From NCBI GenBank assembly GCA_036821485.1, contig DAISJM010000055.1, positions 1 to 17,871 of the forward strand: DNA of 17,871 bases, read 5' to 3'. Numbering within the stretch: the first letter of the stretch is position 1; each line of letters begins with the position of its first letter. The notes under the pieces were generated by a model that was not told where the DNA came from, did no database searches, and worked only from the letters and a program-made list of their open reading frames with translations. The stretch comes from DAISJM01 sp036821485 (lineage in GTDB: Bacteria > Verrucomicrobiota > Kiritimatiellia > CAIQIC01 > JAGNIJ01). Below, one piece after another: positions 7,571-14,854 of the stretch. A program made the position numbers and the translations under genes.

Positions 7571-8898
7571 TGTTCGACCGGATCACGGCCTCGCTCCAAA
7601 AGGTCTTCCGGAATCTGCGCGGCTTCGGGAAACTTTCGGAGAGCAACATCAAGGAAGCTCTCCGCGAGATTCGACTGGCCCTGCTCGAGGCGGACGTCAA
7701 TTTCGAGGTCGTTCGCGACTTCATCTCCCGCGTGAAAGAGAAATGCCTCGGCGTGGAGGTCATGGAGAGCGTGACGCCGGGCCAGCAGGTGGTGAAGCAT
7801 GTCCACGATGAGATGGTGACCCTGCTGGGCGGGCAGCATCGGGAATTCGATCTTTCGAAGCGACCGGCCGCGATCCTTCTCCTCGGTCTGAACGGTGCCG
7901 GAAAAACCACGACGTCAGGAAAACTGGCGCTGCGCTGGAAGAAAGAGGGCAAGCGCGTACTGCTCGTGGCGTGCGATCTCCGCAGGCCGGCGGCCGTCGA
8001 TCAACTGCGTATCCTGGCGAAACAGGTTGGGGTCGAAGCGGTGGCGCCGATGCCGGGCGATGACCTGCGGGCCGTGGCGACGAAGGCGATTCACCGCGCG
8101 GACGAAGTTTCCGCCGACATCGTGTTGTTCGACACGGATGGTCGGTTCCAGGTGGACGCGGAGCTCGTACAGGAACTGAAAGAGCTCAAGGCGGTGGTCA
8201 ATCCGTCGAACACCGTGCTGGTGCTGGACGCAGCCGCGGGTCAGGAAGCGGTCCACGTGGCTGAGACCTTCCACAAGGAAATCGGCCTGACGGGATTGAT
8301 TCTCACGAAGCTGGATGGTGATGCCCGTGGTGGTGCCGCCTTGTCGGTCCAGGCGGTGACGCATTGTCCGATCCTTCTGGTGGGGATGGGGGAGCGGCCC
8401 GAGGATTTGGAGCCCTTCTATCCAGATCGCATGGCGTCCCGCATCCTGGGCATGGGCGATGTGGTCAGCCTTGTCGAGAAGGCCCGGGAGGCGATAGACG
8501 ACCGCGAAATGGAACAAATGCAGCGAAAGCTGATGGAAGACCGGTTTACGCTGGAGGATTTTTTGACCCAGATTCAGCAGGTTCGGAAGCTGGGTCCGGT
8601 CGAGAATCTGCTTGAAATGCTGCCGGGTCTTGGTAACGTCCCTGCCCACGCGAGGGAGGGGTTGTTGGGGCTTTCCGAGAAGGATTTTGGCAAGACAGAG
8701 GCCATAATCCGCAGCATGACGGTGCAGGAACGCCGTAATCCCGATGTGATGGATGGCCGTCGGCGGCTGCGTATTGCGAAGGGAAGCGGCACGGACGTCC
8801 GGGATGTCAACGAATTACTGAAGAACTTCGCGCAGGCGCGGAAGATGGCCGCGCAGTTTCGGAAGGCACAAAAAAGGTTGATAAGGTTGGGGAAGTGA
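7570..8898 (+). CDS. ffh: Signal recognition particle GTPase Ffh (SRP54)
   Basis: Ffh binds signal sequences emerging from the ribosome together with 4.5S RNA and, through GTP hydrolysis with FtsY, delivers them to the translocon. The protein is 442 residues: N domain (about 1-95); G domain with P-loop GLNGAGKTT at 106-114, DLRRPAAVDQLR near 136-147, DTDGR at 188-192, TKLDGDARGGA at 246-256 and RMASRILGMGD near 287-297; then the M domain to the end with RRLRIAKGSGT at 398-408, which binds SRP RNA. Two oddities are visible. DTAGR, nearly invariant in SRP GTPases, reads DTDGR. The M domain is also poor in methionine, with four after residue 340. The start overlaps the previous stop by one base. 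No SRP RNA gene was recognised in the window. Confidence 0.96.
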   Translation: MFDRITASLQKVFRNLRGFGKLSESNIKEALREIRLALLEADVNFEVVRDFISRVKEKCLGVEVMESVTPGQQVVKHVHDEMVTLLGGQHREFDLSKRPAAILLLGLNGAGKTTTSGKLALRWKKEGKRVLLVACDLRRPAAVDQLRILAKQVGVEAVAPMPGDDLRAVATKAIHRADEVSADIVLFDTDGRFQVDAELVQELKELKAVVNPSNTVLVLDAAAGQEAVHVAETFHKEIGLTGLILTKLDGDARGGAALSVQAVTHCPILLVGMGERPEDLEPFYPDRMASRILGMGDVVSLVEKAREAIDDREMEQMQRKLMEDRFTLEDFLTQIQQVRKLGPVENLLEMLPGLGNVPAHAREGLLGLSEKDFGKTEAIIRSMTVQERRNPDVMDGRRRLRIAKGSGTDVRDVNELLKNFAQARKMAAQFRKAQKRLIRLGK

Positions 8899-8970
8899 TG
8901 TATTTAGCCCGCTTACGTTCCGGGCAGGTAACAAGGCCGGAGTGATGCGGTCGGCGCAGTAGTCAGGTTT

Positions 8971-8975
8971 GGAGG
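8971..8975 (+). promoter_or_regulatory. Ribosome binding site for rpsP
   Basis: GGAGG lies five bases before ATG 8981. It decides the start against the in-frame ATG at 8969, which overlaps this site and would add four residues not found in the bS16 family. Confidence 0.8.
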
Positions 8976-8980
8976 ACGAC

Positions 8981-9262
8981 ATGTCAGTAAAGATTAGATT
9001 GATGCGGATGGGCAGCAACAAGAAGCCCTTCTTCCGTGTCGTGGCGACGGATGAGCGCCGCCCGAATGCCGGTCGCTGTCTCGAGGCGCTGGGTTGGTAC
9101 GATCCCAAGATGAAGGGCACCAACTACAGTCTTAAGGCAGACCGTGTTGAGTACTGGCGCCAGAAGGGCGCCCAGTGTTCGGACACGGTGGCGAGTCTTC
9201 TTCGGAAGGCGCGGATAGCGGAGCGCAAGGTGGCGGCAGCGGCTGCGCCCAGCGCGTCCTAG
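8981..9262 (+). CDS. rpsP: Ribosomal protein bS16
   Basis: bS16 is a 30S protein needed for early assembly of the 5' domain of 16S rRNA. The 93-residue product begins MSVKIRLMRMGSNKKPFFRV, the family signature, and continues with ATDERRPNAGRCLEALGWYDP and the W-R-x-K-G-A-Q segment. It ends in an alanine-rich tail of about ten residues that is longer than the minimal protein. It follows ffh after an 82-base gap that contains a small GCCCG/CGGGC hairpin (8907-8925) without a T-run. It is followed by khpA after 11 bases. The order ffh-rpsP-khpA-trmD-rplS is a well-known bacterial cluster. Confidence 0.97.
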   Translation: MSVKIRLMRMGSNKKPFFRVVATDERRPNAGRCLEALGWYDPKMKGTNYSLKADRVEYWRQKGAQCSDTVASLLRKARIAERKVAAAAAPSAS

Positions 9263-9273
9263 GGTCTGGATTC

Positions 9274-9504
9274 ATGAGAGATCTCATTGAATATATTGTC
9301 CGCGCCCTCGTGGATCATCCCGGTGATGTTCGGATCACCGAGGTCGATGGTGAACGTACGGTAATTTTCGAGCTGAGATGCCACCAGGATGACGTCGGCA
9401 AAGTCATCGGGAAGAATGGCAAGACCGTGGGTGCTATTCGCACGCTTCTGAGCACGGCGGCTGCCCGGCAGGGCAAGCGCGCGATGCTCGAAGTGGTCGA
9501 GTGA
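9274..9504 (+). CDS. khpA: KH-domain RNA-binding protein KhpA (YlqC family)
   Basis: This is a small single-KH protein, known in other bacteria to pair with KhpB/Jag and bind RNA affecting cell division and elongation. The product is 76 residues, essentially one KH domain, with the GxxG loop as VIGKNGKT (G46-G49) and the C-terminal AxRxGKRAMLEVVE strand. The frame is open from 9175 inside rpsP, but MRDLIEYIVRALVDHP at ATG 9274 is the family N-terminus, with AGGG ten bases upstream overlapping the rpsP stop. Its TGA overlaps the trmD GTG. In many genomes rimM lies between khpA and trmD; here there is no room for it. Confidence 0.93.
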   Translation: MRDLIEYIVRALVDHPGDVRITEVDGERTVIFELRCHQDDVGKVIGKNGKTVGAIRTLLSTAAARQGKRAMLEVVE

Positions 9505-10253
9505 GCAGCATGGGCGACGCGCTCAAGATCGACGTCATCACGATTTTTCCGGGAATGCTGGATGGGTTCCTGGGCGAGAGCATGTTGAAGCGTGCAGCCC
9601 GGGCGGGATTGGTTGAGTTCAGGGTCACCAACCTGCGCGATTTCACATCGGATGTGCATCGCACGACGGACGATCGACCCTACGGGGGTGGGCCGGGCAT
9701 GGTGATGAAGCCCGAGCCGATCTTCAAAGCGGTTGAGGCGGTCCGGACGGAGGCCTCCCGGGTGATTTTGATGACGCCGCAGGGGCGGCGGTTCGATCAG
9801 TCGGTCGCTCAGGAGTTGAGCGGCGAGTCGCATTTGATCTTTGTATGCGGGCATTACGAAGGGGTTGATGAGCGGGTCAGGACGGCCCTGGTGATGGACG
9901 AAATCTCGATTGGGGATTACGTGCTCACCAACGGAGTCCTGCCGACGGCCGTGGTGATTGACGCCGTCGTCCGGCTTCGGCCGGGGGTGTTGGGGGGCGA
10001 GGGAGCAACGGAGCAGGAGTCGTTCAGCGACGGGTTGCTCGAGTATCCCCAGTACACGCGGCCACCCGAGTTCCGGGATATGAAAGTTCCGGACGTGTTG
10101 CTTTCGGGCGACCATGAAGAGATTGCCAGGTGGCGGAATGAGCAATCGCTGAGCCGTACGCGTGAGCGTCGGCCGGACTTGATGACGGGCAGAGACCCGG
10201 AACCGCCGAAAAAGCGATCGCCAAAGGGGCGAAGGAATTCGAAGGAAAGCTGA
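9501..10253 (+). CDS. trmD: tRNA (guanine-N1-)-methyltransferase TrmD
   Basis: TrmD methylates G37 next to the anticodon of a subset of tRNAs, using SAM bound in a trefoil knot, and so prevents +1 frameshifting. Visible signatures are KIDVITIFPGM at the N-terminus, RPYGGGPGMVMKPEPIF near 59-75, FVCGHYEGVDERV near 114-126, the knot segment EISIGDYVLTNG, and QESFSDGLLEYPQYTRP with the catalytic aspartate at about 177. The C-terminus is an extra basic, lysine/arginine-rich tail of about 25 residues. The GTG at 9501 overlaps the khpA stop (GTGA), an arrangement used elsewhere in this run. ATG at 9510 is an equally possible start and gives 247 residues. rplS follows after 8 bases. Confidence 0.96.
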   Translation: MSSMGDALKIDVITIFPGMLDGFLGESMLKRAARAGLVEFRVTNLRDFTSDVHRTTDDRPYGGGPGMVMKPEPIFKAVEAVRTEASRVILMTPQGRRFDQSVAQELSGESHLIFVCGHYEGVDERVRTALVMDEISIGDYVLTNGVLPTAVVIDAVVRLRPGVLGGEGATEQESFSDGLLEYPQYTRPPEFRDMKVPDVLLSGDHEEIARWRNEQSLSRTRERRPDLMTGRDPEPPKKRSPKGRRNSKES

Positions 10254-10261
10254 GGTAAGTC

Positions 10262-10627
10262 ATGAGCGTGAAGACACTGGAAAAAATCAAGACAGAGCAG
10301 CTGAAGAAGGAAGAGATTCCTGCGTTCAATGTTGGCGATGTGGTTAAAGTGCATGTTCGTATTCGCGAAGGCGACAAGGAACGTATCCAGGTCTACTCGG
10401 GTACCGTCATCGCTCGTGATGGCCGGGGCTCCACCGAGACGTTCACCGTTCGTCGCGTTTCCTATGGCGAAGGCGTCGAGCGTATTTTCCCTCTTCATGC
10501 TCCCAGCGTGACCAAGGTGGAAGTGGAGCAGGCAGGCCGTGTTCGTCGCGCCAAGCTCTATTACCTGCGCGGCCGTACGGGCAAGGGCAGCAAGGTTCAG
10601 CACCAGGAAGAAAAGAAGGCCGACTGA
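10262..10627 (+). CDS. rplS: Ribosomal protein bL19
   Basis: bL19 is a 50S protein at the subunit interface. The 121-residue product has the family pattern: FNVGDVVKVHVRIREGDKERIQVYSG, then VIARDGRGSTETFTVRRVSYGEGVERIFPLHAP, then KLYYLRGRTGKGSKV with a charged tail. ATG 10262 is preceded by GAGGT at 10252-10256, a good ribosome binding site that overlaps the trmD stop. It is followed by rnhB after ten bases. Confidence 0.97.
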   Translation: MSVKTLEKIKTEQLKKEEIPAFNVGDVVKVHVRIREGDKERIQVYSGTVIARDGRGSTETFTVRRVSYGEGVERIFPLHAPSVTKVEVEQAGRVRRAKLYYLRGRTGKGSKVQHQEEKKAD

Positions 10628-10630
10628 GGG
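10626..10630 (+). promoter_or_regulatory. Ribosome binding site deciding the rnhB TTG start
   Basis: GAGGG overlaps the rplS stop codon and lies seven bases before TTG 10638. It makes this rare start codon credible. Reaching an upstream ATG would need an 89-base overlap with rplS. Confidence 0.6.
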
Positions 10631-10637
10631 CAGGGTC

Positions 10638-11270
10638 TTGCTTGAACTGGAACGCCAGGCCTGGGCGGCGGGTTATGGGGCAGTGGCCGGTGTGGACGAG
10701 GCAGGGCGAGGACCACTTGCCGGACCCGTTGTTGCTGCGGCTGTGATATTCCCGCGTGTCTTTCTCGAGGCGGAAGAGAAGGGTCTTCTTGCCGGCCTCA
10801 CCGATTCCAAGAAACTCTCCGAATCACGCCGCGATTACTTCTTCGAGCTCCTGCATGGACCCTGCCATGCGCTGATCGGCGTGGGGCAGGCCAGCGCCGA
10901 GGAAATCGACGCGCACAACATTCTTCAGGCCACATATCTCGCCATGAAACGGGCGCTGGCTGCGCTCAGTCCGGCTCCCGATCACGTGTTGGTGGATGGT
11001 CTACCCGTTCCGGGGTTGCCCTGTTCGTCTACAGCGGCAGTGGGCGGCGATGGCCGCAGCTTCTCCATTGCCGCAGCCAGCGTGGTGGCGAAGGTGACGC
11101 GAGATGCCATCATGCGGACGCTGGACCTGGAATATCCGCAGTATGGTTTTGCCCGAAACAAGGGCTACGGCACGGCGGAGCATCTGGCGGCGCTGAGGAA
11201 GATCGGGCCGGCGGCGTGTCATCGTCGAAGTTTCGCACCCGTCTCCCAACTGCAACTCGATATCATCTGA
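10638..11270 (+). CDS. rnhB: Ribonuclease HII
   Basis: RNase HII cuts RNA in RNA-DNA hybrids and starts removal of single ribonucleotides from DNA. From a TTG start the protein is 210 residues, normal for the family, and begins LELERQAWAAGYGAVAGVDEAGRGPLAGPV as expected. The four catalytic acids are present: D20 and E21 in GVDEAGRG, D120 in LVDGLP, and D138 in the GGDGRS segment before SIAAASVVAKVTRD. The C-terminal YPQYGFARNKGYGTAEH signature is also intact. The frame is open back to an ATG at 10539 inside rplS, but those extra 33 residues are an rplS shadow. The next gene, yraN, starts five bases after the stop; rnhB-yraN adjacency is common in bacteria. Confidence 0.93.
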   Translation: MLELERQAWAAGYGAVAGVDEAGRGPLAGPVVAAAVIFPRVFLEAEEKGLLAGLTDSKKLSESRRDYFFELLHGPCHALIGVGQASAEEIDAHNILQATYLAMKRALAALSPAPDHVLVDGLPVPGLPCSSTAAVGGDGRSFSIAAASVVAKVTRDAIMRTLDLEYPQYGFARNKGYGTAEHLAALRKIGPAACHRRSFAPVSQLQLDII

Positions 11271-11275
11271 AAAGC

Positions 11276-11707
11276 ATGCGATGGCCCTGGCAAAAAAAGG
11301 AACTGACCCGGGATGAGCAGGCTCACAGGGCCGGGCTCTGGGGCGAGGACGTCGCGGCCAGGCATCTCTCCCGCAAGGGCTACCGCCTTCTCGGTCAGCG
11401 CGTCCGCGTGGGCACGCGGGACGAATTCGACATCATCGCGCGCGACGGCAACAACGTCCTGGTGTTCGTCGAGGTGAAGACGAGAAAGACCGAGGAGTAC
11501 GGCCGCCCGGTCAGTTCGGTGAATCGCGGCAAGCGTCACAGTCTTTCCCGCGCGGCGCTGCGCTATATGAAGAAACTGAGCCCGCGCCCCCCGTACTTTC
11601 GTTTCGATGTGGTGGAGGTCGTCGGCACGGAGGATGGGGGCGATCCTGTAGTGCGTCATTTGGAAAACGCTTTTGCACTTGAGGCGGGCTACCGCGTATA
11701 CTGGTGA
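11276..11707 (+). CDS. yraN: UPF0102 / YraN family endonuclease-like protein
   Basis: The family has a restriction-endonuclease-like fold and no firmly established role; some members are suspected of DNA processing. The 143-residue product shows GLWGEDVAARHLSRKGYRLL, then DEFDII (family consensus G-E-I-D, here D49-E50-F51-D52) and VFVEVKTRK (E66, K68), which together give the E-x-D...E-x-K active-site pattern. The start at ATG 11276 gives MRWPWQKKEL; the frame is open to 11216 within rnhB, but that extension is not family-like. No Shine-Dalgarno is evident, so translation may rely on coupling with rnhB five bases upstream. Its TGA overlaps the GTG of the next gene. Confidence 0.9.
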   Translation: MRWPWQKKELTRDEQAHRAGLWGEDVAARHLSRKGYRLLGQRVRVGTRDEFDIIARDGNNVLVFVEVKTRKTEEYGRPVSSVNRGKRHSLSRAALRYMKKLSPRPPYFRFDVVEVVGTEDGGDPVVRHLENAFALEAGYRVYW

Positions 11708-12798
11708 CTCACATGCGCACCCGCTACCACTCATGCTCTCCAGCCAGCCGGATCATCGTGTTGCTTTTCGTCTCGCTGGGGCTCCTGCTGCTCCCCGCGG
11801 GCGCGCAGAGCGATGTGACTTGGGAAGACACGCTTGAGATGGGCGCCGACATGCTCGACGAAGCGGGGCTCTCGCTCGAGAATCTGCAGCCGACGATGGA
11901 AGACTGGCAGTTGTTCTGGAACGACATTCTCGGCGCGCTCGAATCGGACTCGCTCGAGGATCTCGCGTGGGTTCTGCCCTATGCCGATGGCGCGCTGAAT
12001 CTGCTGGGCGCGACCGAGGAGGGGCGGCCGTATGCCGATTGGCTGAGGCAGCGGCTGGACTATTTTGACGTGGCGCGCAACGTGCTCAAAGCCCTGCCGG
12101 TTGGTCCGCCGCCCGTGATGCCGCCGAGGCCTGTGGCGAAGCCCACGGTGCGGACTGTGCTGCTTCCGCCGCCCCGACCCAAGCCTGCCACGCCGCCTTC
12201 TCCGCAGGTGGCGCGTGGGCGCACGGTCATGGCGCGGAGCGGGGAGACCTGGCGCCGCAAGGTGGCCTCGCGTCCGGCGCCCGCCAGCGCGGCGGCGTTG
12301 GTCCCGCGGCTCAAGGACGTGTTCCGTGACGAGGGCGTGCCGGCCCAGTGGGTATGGTTGGCCGAGGTGGAATCCTCGATGAATCCCGCCGCGCGCAGCC
12401 CGGTGGGCGCCGCCGGGTTGTTTCAGTTCATGCCAGCGACCGCGCAGCGATTCGGTCTCAGCACCAGCCCGACGGATGAGCGGCTTGTACCCGAGCGCAG
12501 CGCGCGCGCGGCCGCGAAGTATCTGAAACTGCTGCACAAGCAATTCGACTCCTGGCCCCTGGCGCTGGCCGCCTACAATGCGGGCGAGGGGCGGGTGAGC
12601 CGCACGCTCAAGTCGAAGAAGGCGACAACGTTCGAGGCCATCGAGGATGCCCTGCCGCTGGAAACGCAGATGTACGTACCGAAGGTGATGGCCACGGTGG
12701 CGCTTCGGGAGAATGTGGACCCTGCCACCTTGCCGGGGCCCTCTGCCATGTGGTTGCCAGCCGGTGTGGATGTCGTGGCGTGGGTGTTTTCGAGATAG
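11704..12798 (+). CDS. Exported lytic transglycosylase (SLT domain)
   Basis: Predicted to cleave peptidoglycan glycan strands in the periplasm. The 364-residue product (GTG start) has a basic N-terminus, a hydrophobic signal segment (about 17-33) ending at PAGA-QS, an acidic unrecognised region (about 37-130), and a proline-rich linker (about 131-195). The SLT/MltD-type catalytic domain then runs from about 197 to the end. Catalytic E223 lies in LAEVESSMNP, followed by SPVGAAGLFQFMPATA and LALAAYNAGEGRV. No LysM repeat and no lipobox are seen. GTG 11704 overlaps the yraN stop (GTGA); ATG 11713 is an alternative that keeps the signal peptide. It is the last gene of the run, with its stop six bases from that of the convergent LOG-family gene. 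Confidence 0.9.
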   Translation: MTHMRTRYHSCSPASRIIVLLFVSLGLLLLPAGAQSDVTWEDTLEMGADMLDEAGLSLENLQPTMEDWQLFWNDILGALESDSLEDLAWVLPYADGALNLLGATEEGRPYADWLRQRLDYFDVARNVLKALPVGPPPVMPPRPVAKPTVRTVLLPPPRPKPATPPSPQVARGRTVMARSGETWRRKVASRPAPASAAALVPRLKDVFRDEGVPAQWVWLAEVESSMNPAARSPVGAAGLFQFMPATAQRFGLSTSPTDERLVPERSARAAAKYLKLLHKQFDSWPLALAAYNAGEGRVSRTLKSKKATTFEAIEDALPLETQMYVPKVMATVALRENVDPATLPGPSAMWLPAGVDVVAWVFSR

Positions 12799-12804
12799 TC
12801 CTCG

Positions 12805-13305
12805 TCAGCGCCTGGCCGAGGCCAGACGGATGGCGAGGGCAACGGCTTCTTCTGGAGTCTCCACCGGGTGAATACCCCCGTCCGTCTTCCCATCCTTTGC
12901 CACCGACCACGTTTTCAACCCCACGACGGGCACGCCGAGCCGCAACGCGAAGGCGATTTCCGATAGTGTTCCATAGCCGCCGCATACCGCGATCACCGCA
13001 TCGCTGGCGCGGACGATCACGGCATTGCGGATCGCGCCGAGGCCGGTGGGCAGCGGCAGGTCGATGAAGTCATTGGCTGCGTCGGCCCGATCGCCGGGGA
13101 GTATGCCGACCGTGAGCCCACCTTCGCGCCGCGCACCGCGTGCGGCGGCTTCCATCATTCCTCCCAGCCCTCCGCAAATCAGTACCGCGCCGCGTCGGGC
13201 AATCTCGGCCCCAACGGCGATGCCGAGAACGCGTTCGGATTCGGAGCAGTCGTGAGGTCCCAGCACGGCGATACGAAGAGGTGGAGTGTTGGGTTTCTTC
13301 TTCAT
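12805..13305 (-). CDS. TIGR00725 / LOG-like Rossmann protein
   Basis: The 166-residue product has the fold and motifs of the TIGR00725 branch of the LOG / lysine-decarboxylase-like superfamily. It has RIAVLGP at the N-terminus, CGGLGGMMEAAARGA at 44-58, GAIRNAVIV with R93, and CGGYGTLSEI at 108-117, the counterpart of the LOG PGGxGTxxE motif. LOG enzymes release free cytokinin bases from nucleotides; for this branch the substrate is not established, so I do not call it a cytokinin enzyme. The start at 13305 has GGAAG about nine bases upstream on the coding strand. It follows asnS by 43 bases and is probably co-transcribed with it. A CTGGCC/GGCCAG inverted repeat at 12812-12825 lies within its 3' end. 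Confidence 0.87.
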   Translation of the reverse strand: MKKKPNTPPLRIAVLGPHDCSESERVLGIAVGAEIARRGAVLICGGLGGMMEAAARGARREGGLTVGILPGDRADAANDFIDLPLPTGLGAIRNAVIVRASDAVIAVCGGYGTLSEIAFALRLGVPVVGLKTWSVAKDGKTDGGIHPVETPEEAVALAIRLASARR

Positions 13306-13348
13306 GATGGCTTCTTCCCAGTACTCCAGTCCTTCATCACGCCAATTC

Positions 13349-14854
13349 TCATGGATAGATCCTGCCCATGAGTCGCGGGAAGGGGATGGTCTCGCGGATG
13401 TGTCTCAGGCCGCATATCCAGGCGACGGTGCGTTCGATGCCGAGCCCGAATCCGCCGTGGGGGACCGATCCGTAGCGCCGCAAATCGAGGTACCACTGGT
13501 AGGGCTGAGGATTCATGCCCTCTTCCTTCATGCGCTGATCGAGTGTTTCGAGGTCGTCCTCGCGCTGGCTGCCGCCGATGATTTCCCCGTAGCCCTCGGG
13601 TGCAAGCATGTCCATATTCAGGACAACATCCGGACGGCGGGGCGAGGTCTTCATGTAGAAGGCCTTCACTTGACGGGGATACTCGGAGATGATGACGGGC
13701 CTGTCGAAATGAGAGGAGATGATGGTCTCCTCATCGCCTCCGAAATCCCGGCCCCATTCGAACGCTTGCGCGCTGCGGATGTGCTCGGGCCGGTTGGCGA
13801 TGGATGTTTCGAGGTCCCGGATATGGTCGCGCAGGTCCTGAAGCTGCTGTGCCAGTTTATCCTGTTGCCAGCCCTGCCGGGCGTTTTCCTTCTGGGCTTC
13901 GAGTGTGGAGAGTTCGTGGATCAGATTTTGGAGACGTGTTCGATCCGCCTCGAGTTGAGCCTCAAGCTTTCTGCCGGTGTCGGGACTGCGAAGCAGGTCG
14001 ACAGCTTCGCTGTAGGTCATGCGCGGGAAGGGCGGGGCTACTTTCTCCAGCAGCGCGGTATTTCGTTCCAGCAACTCGAGATCCGCGCGATGGTTAGCCA
14101 GCACCGACTTCACCATGTGGCTGACGAACTGCTCCGAGAGCTCCATCAAATCGGGAAGTTCGGCGAAGGCGACTTCGGGTTCAATCATCCAGAACTCGGT
14201 GAGATGCCGCCGCGTTTTCGATTTCTCGGCGCGGAAGGTCGGGCCGAAACAGTAGACCTTGCCGAGCGCCATGCAGGCGCTTTCCAGGTAGAGTTGGCCG
14301 GTCTGGGCGAGGAAGACTTCTTCGCCGAAGTAGTCGACGCTGAAAAGTGTGCCTGCGCCTTCCGCGGCGCCGGGCGAGAGGATGGGAGTATCGATGAGCG
14401 TGAAGCCGTGTCCATCGAAGAAGTCCCGCGCGGAGCGGATCAGCGCGTGCCGTATGCGGAGAATCGCGGCCTGGCGTGGGGAGCGAAGCCAGAGATGACG
14501 GTGCTCCATGAGGAAGTCCACGCCGTGCGCTTTGCGCGTGATGGGGTAATCGGTCACATCCTGCAGCACGTTCAGAGATGACGCGATGACCTCGGCGCCA
14601 CCTGGCGCGCGCGCATCGAGACGGACTTGGCCTGTCAGCACCAGCGATGATTCCTGGCCGACGTGCGAGGCGATGGCGAAGATGTCTTCCTGTTTGGCTT
14701 CGACGACGCACTGGCATATCCCGGTTCCATCGCGTACGAGCAGGAAGATGATTTTGCCGCCGGAGCGTTTGCCGTAAAGCCAGCCGCGCAGCGCCACGTG
14801 TTGGCCGTCGTGGCGGGGCAGGTCGGAAATATGGACGGTCTCGGGCATAGACAT
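13349..14854 (-). CDS. asnS: Asparaginyl-tRNA synthetase with helical insertion
   Basis: This enzyme charges tRNA-Asn with asparagine. It is a class IIb synthetase: an OB-fold anticodon-binding domain (about 1-105, with VALRGWLYGKRSGGKI), then the catalytic domain with RHLWLRSPRQAAILRIR, motif 2 at FGPTFRAEKSKTRRHLTEFW (203-222), KAFYM at 397-401, and motif 3 GFGLGIERTVAW (468-479). The P-x-E...TEFWM pattern marks AsnRS rather than AspRS. At 501 residues it is longer than a typical bacterial AsnRS (about 430-470). The excess lies at about 290-362, a charged glutamine- and leucine-rich helical stretch between motif 2 and KAFYM. The ATG at 14854 has AGGA six bases upstream; a second ATG at 14848 is possible. 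A perfect 13-bp inverted repeat lies 83 bases upstream. Confidence 0.95.
   Translation of the reverse strand: MSMPETVHISDLPRHDGQHVALRGWLYGKRSGGKIIFLLVRDGTGICQCVVEAKQEDIFAIASHVGQESSLVLTGQVRLDARAPGGAEVIASSLNVLQDVTDYPITRKAHGVDFLMEHRHLWLRSPRQAAILRIRHALIRSARDFFDGHGFTLIDTPILSPGAAEGAGTLFSVDYFGEEVFLAQTGQLYLESACMALGKVYCFGPTFRAEKSKTRRHLTEFWMIEPEVAFAELPDLMELSEQFVSHMVKSVLANHRADLELLERNTALLEKVAPPFPRMTYSEAVDLLRSPDTGRKLEAQLEADRTRLQNLIHELSTLEAQKENARQGWQQDKLAQQLQDLRDHIRDLETSIANRPEHIRSAQAFEWGRDFGGDEETIISSHFDRPVIISEYPRQVKAFYMKTSPRRPDVVLNMDMLAPEGYGEIIGGSQREDDLETLDQRMKEEGMNPQPYQWYLDLRRYGSVPHGGFGLGIERTVAWICGLRHIRETIPFPRLMGRIYP

Noticed and set aside
8907..8925. GCCCG/CGGGC hairpin between ffh and rpsP as a terminator
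   Set aside because: Only 5 bp with a 9-base loop and no T-run; more likely chance or a minor leader structure.
10539..10637. N-terminal extension of RNase HII from ATG 10539
   Set aside because: It would overlap rplS by 89 bases and adds residues foreign to the family; TTG 10638 with GAGGG upstream fits better.
12812..12825. CTGGCC/GGCCAG repeat as terminator between the transglycosylase and the LOG-like gene
   Set aside because: The two-base loop is too tight, no T-run follows on either strand, and it lies within the coding end of the LOG-like gene.
13286..14581. 431-residue plus-strand open frame antisense to asnS
   Set aside because: It lies opposite a confidently assigned asnS with all class II motifs; composition and lack of recognisable motifs mark it as a shadow of a G+C-rich gene.
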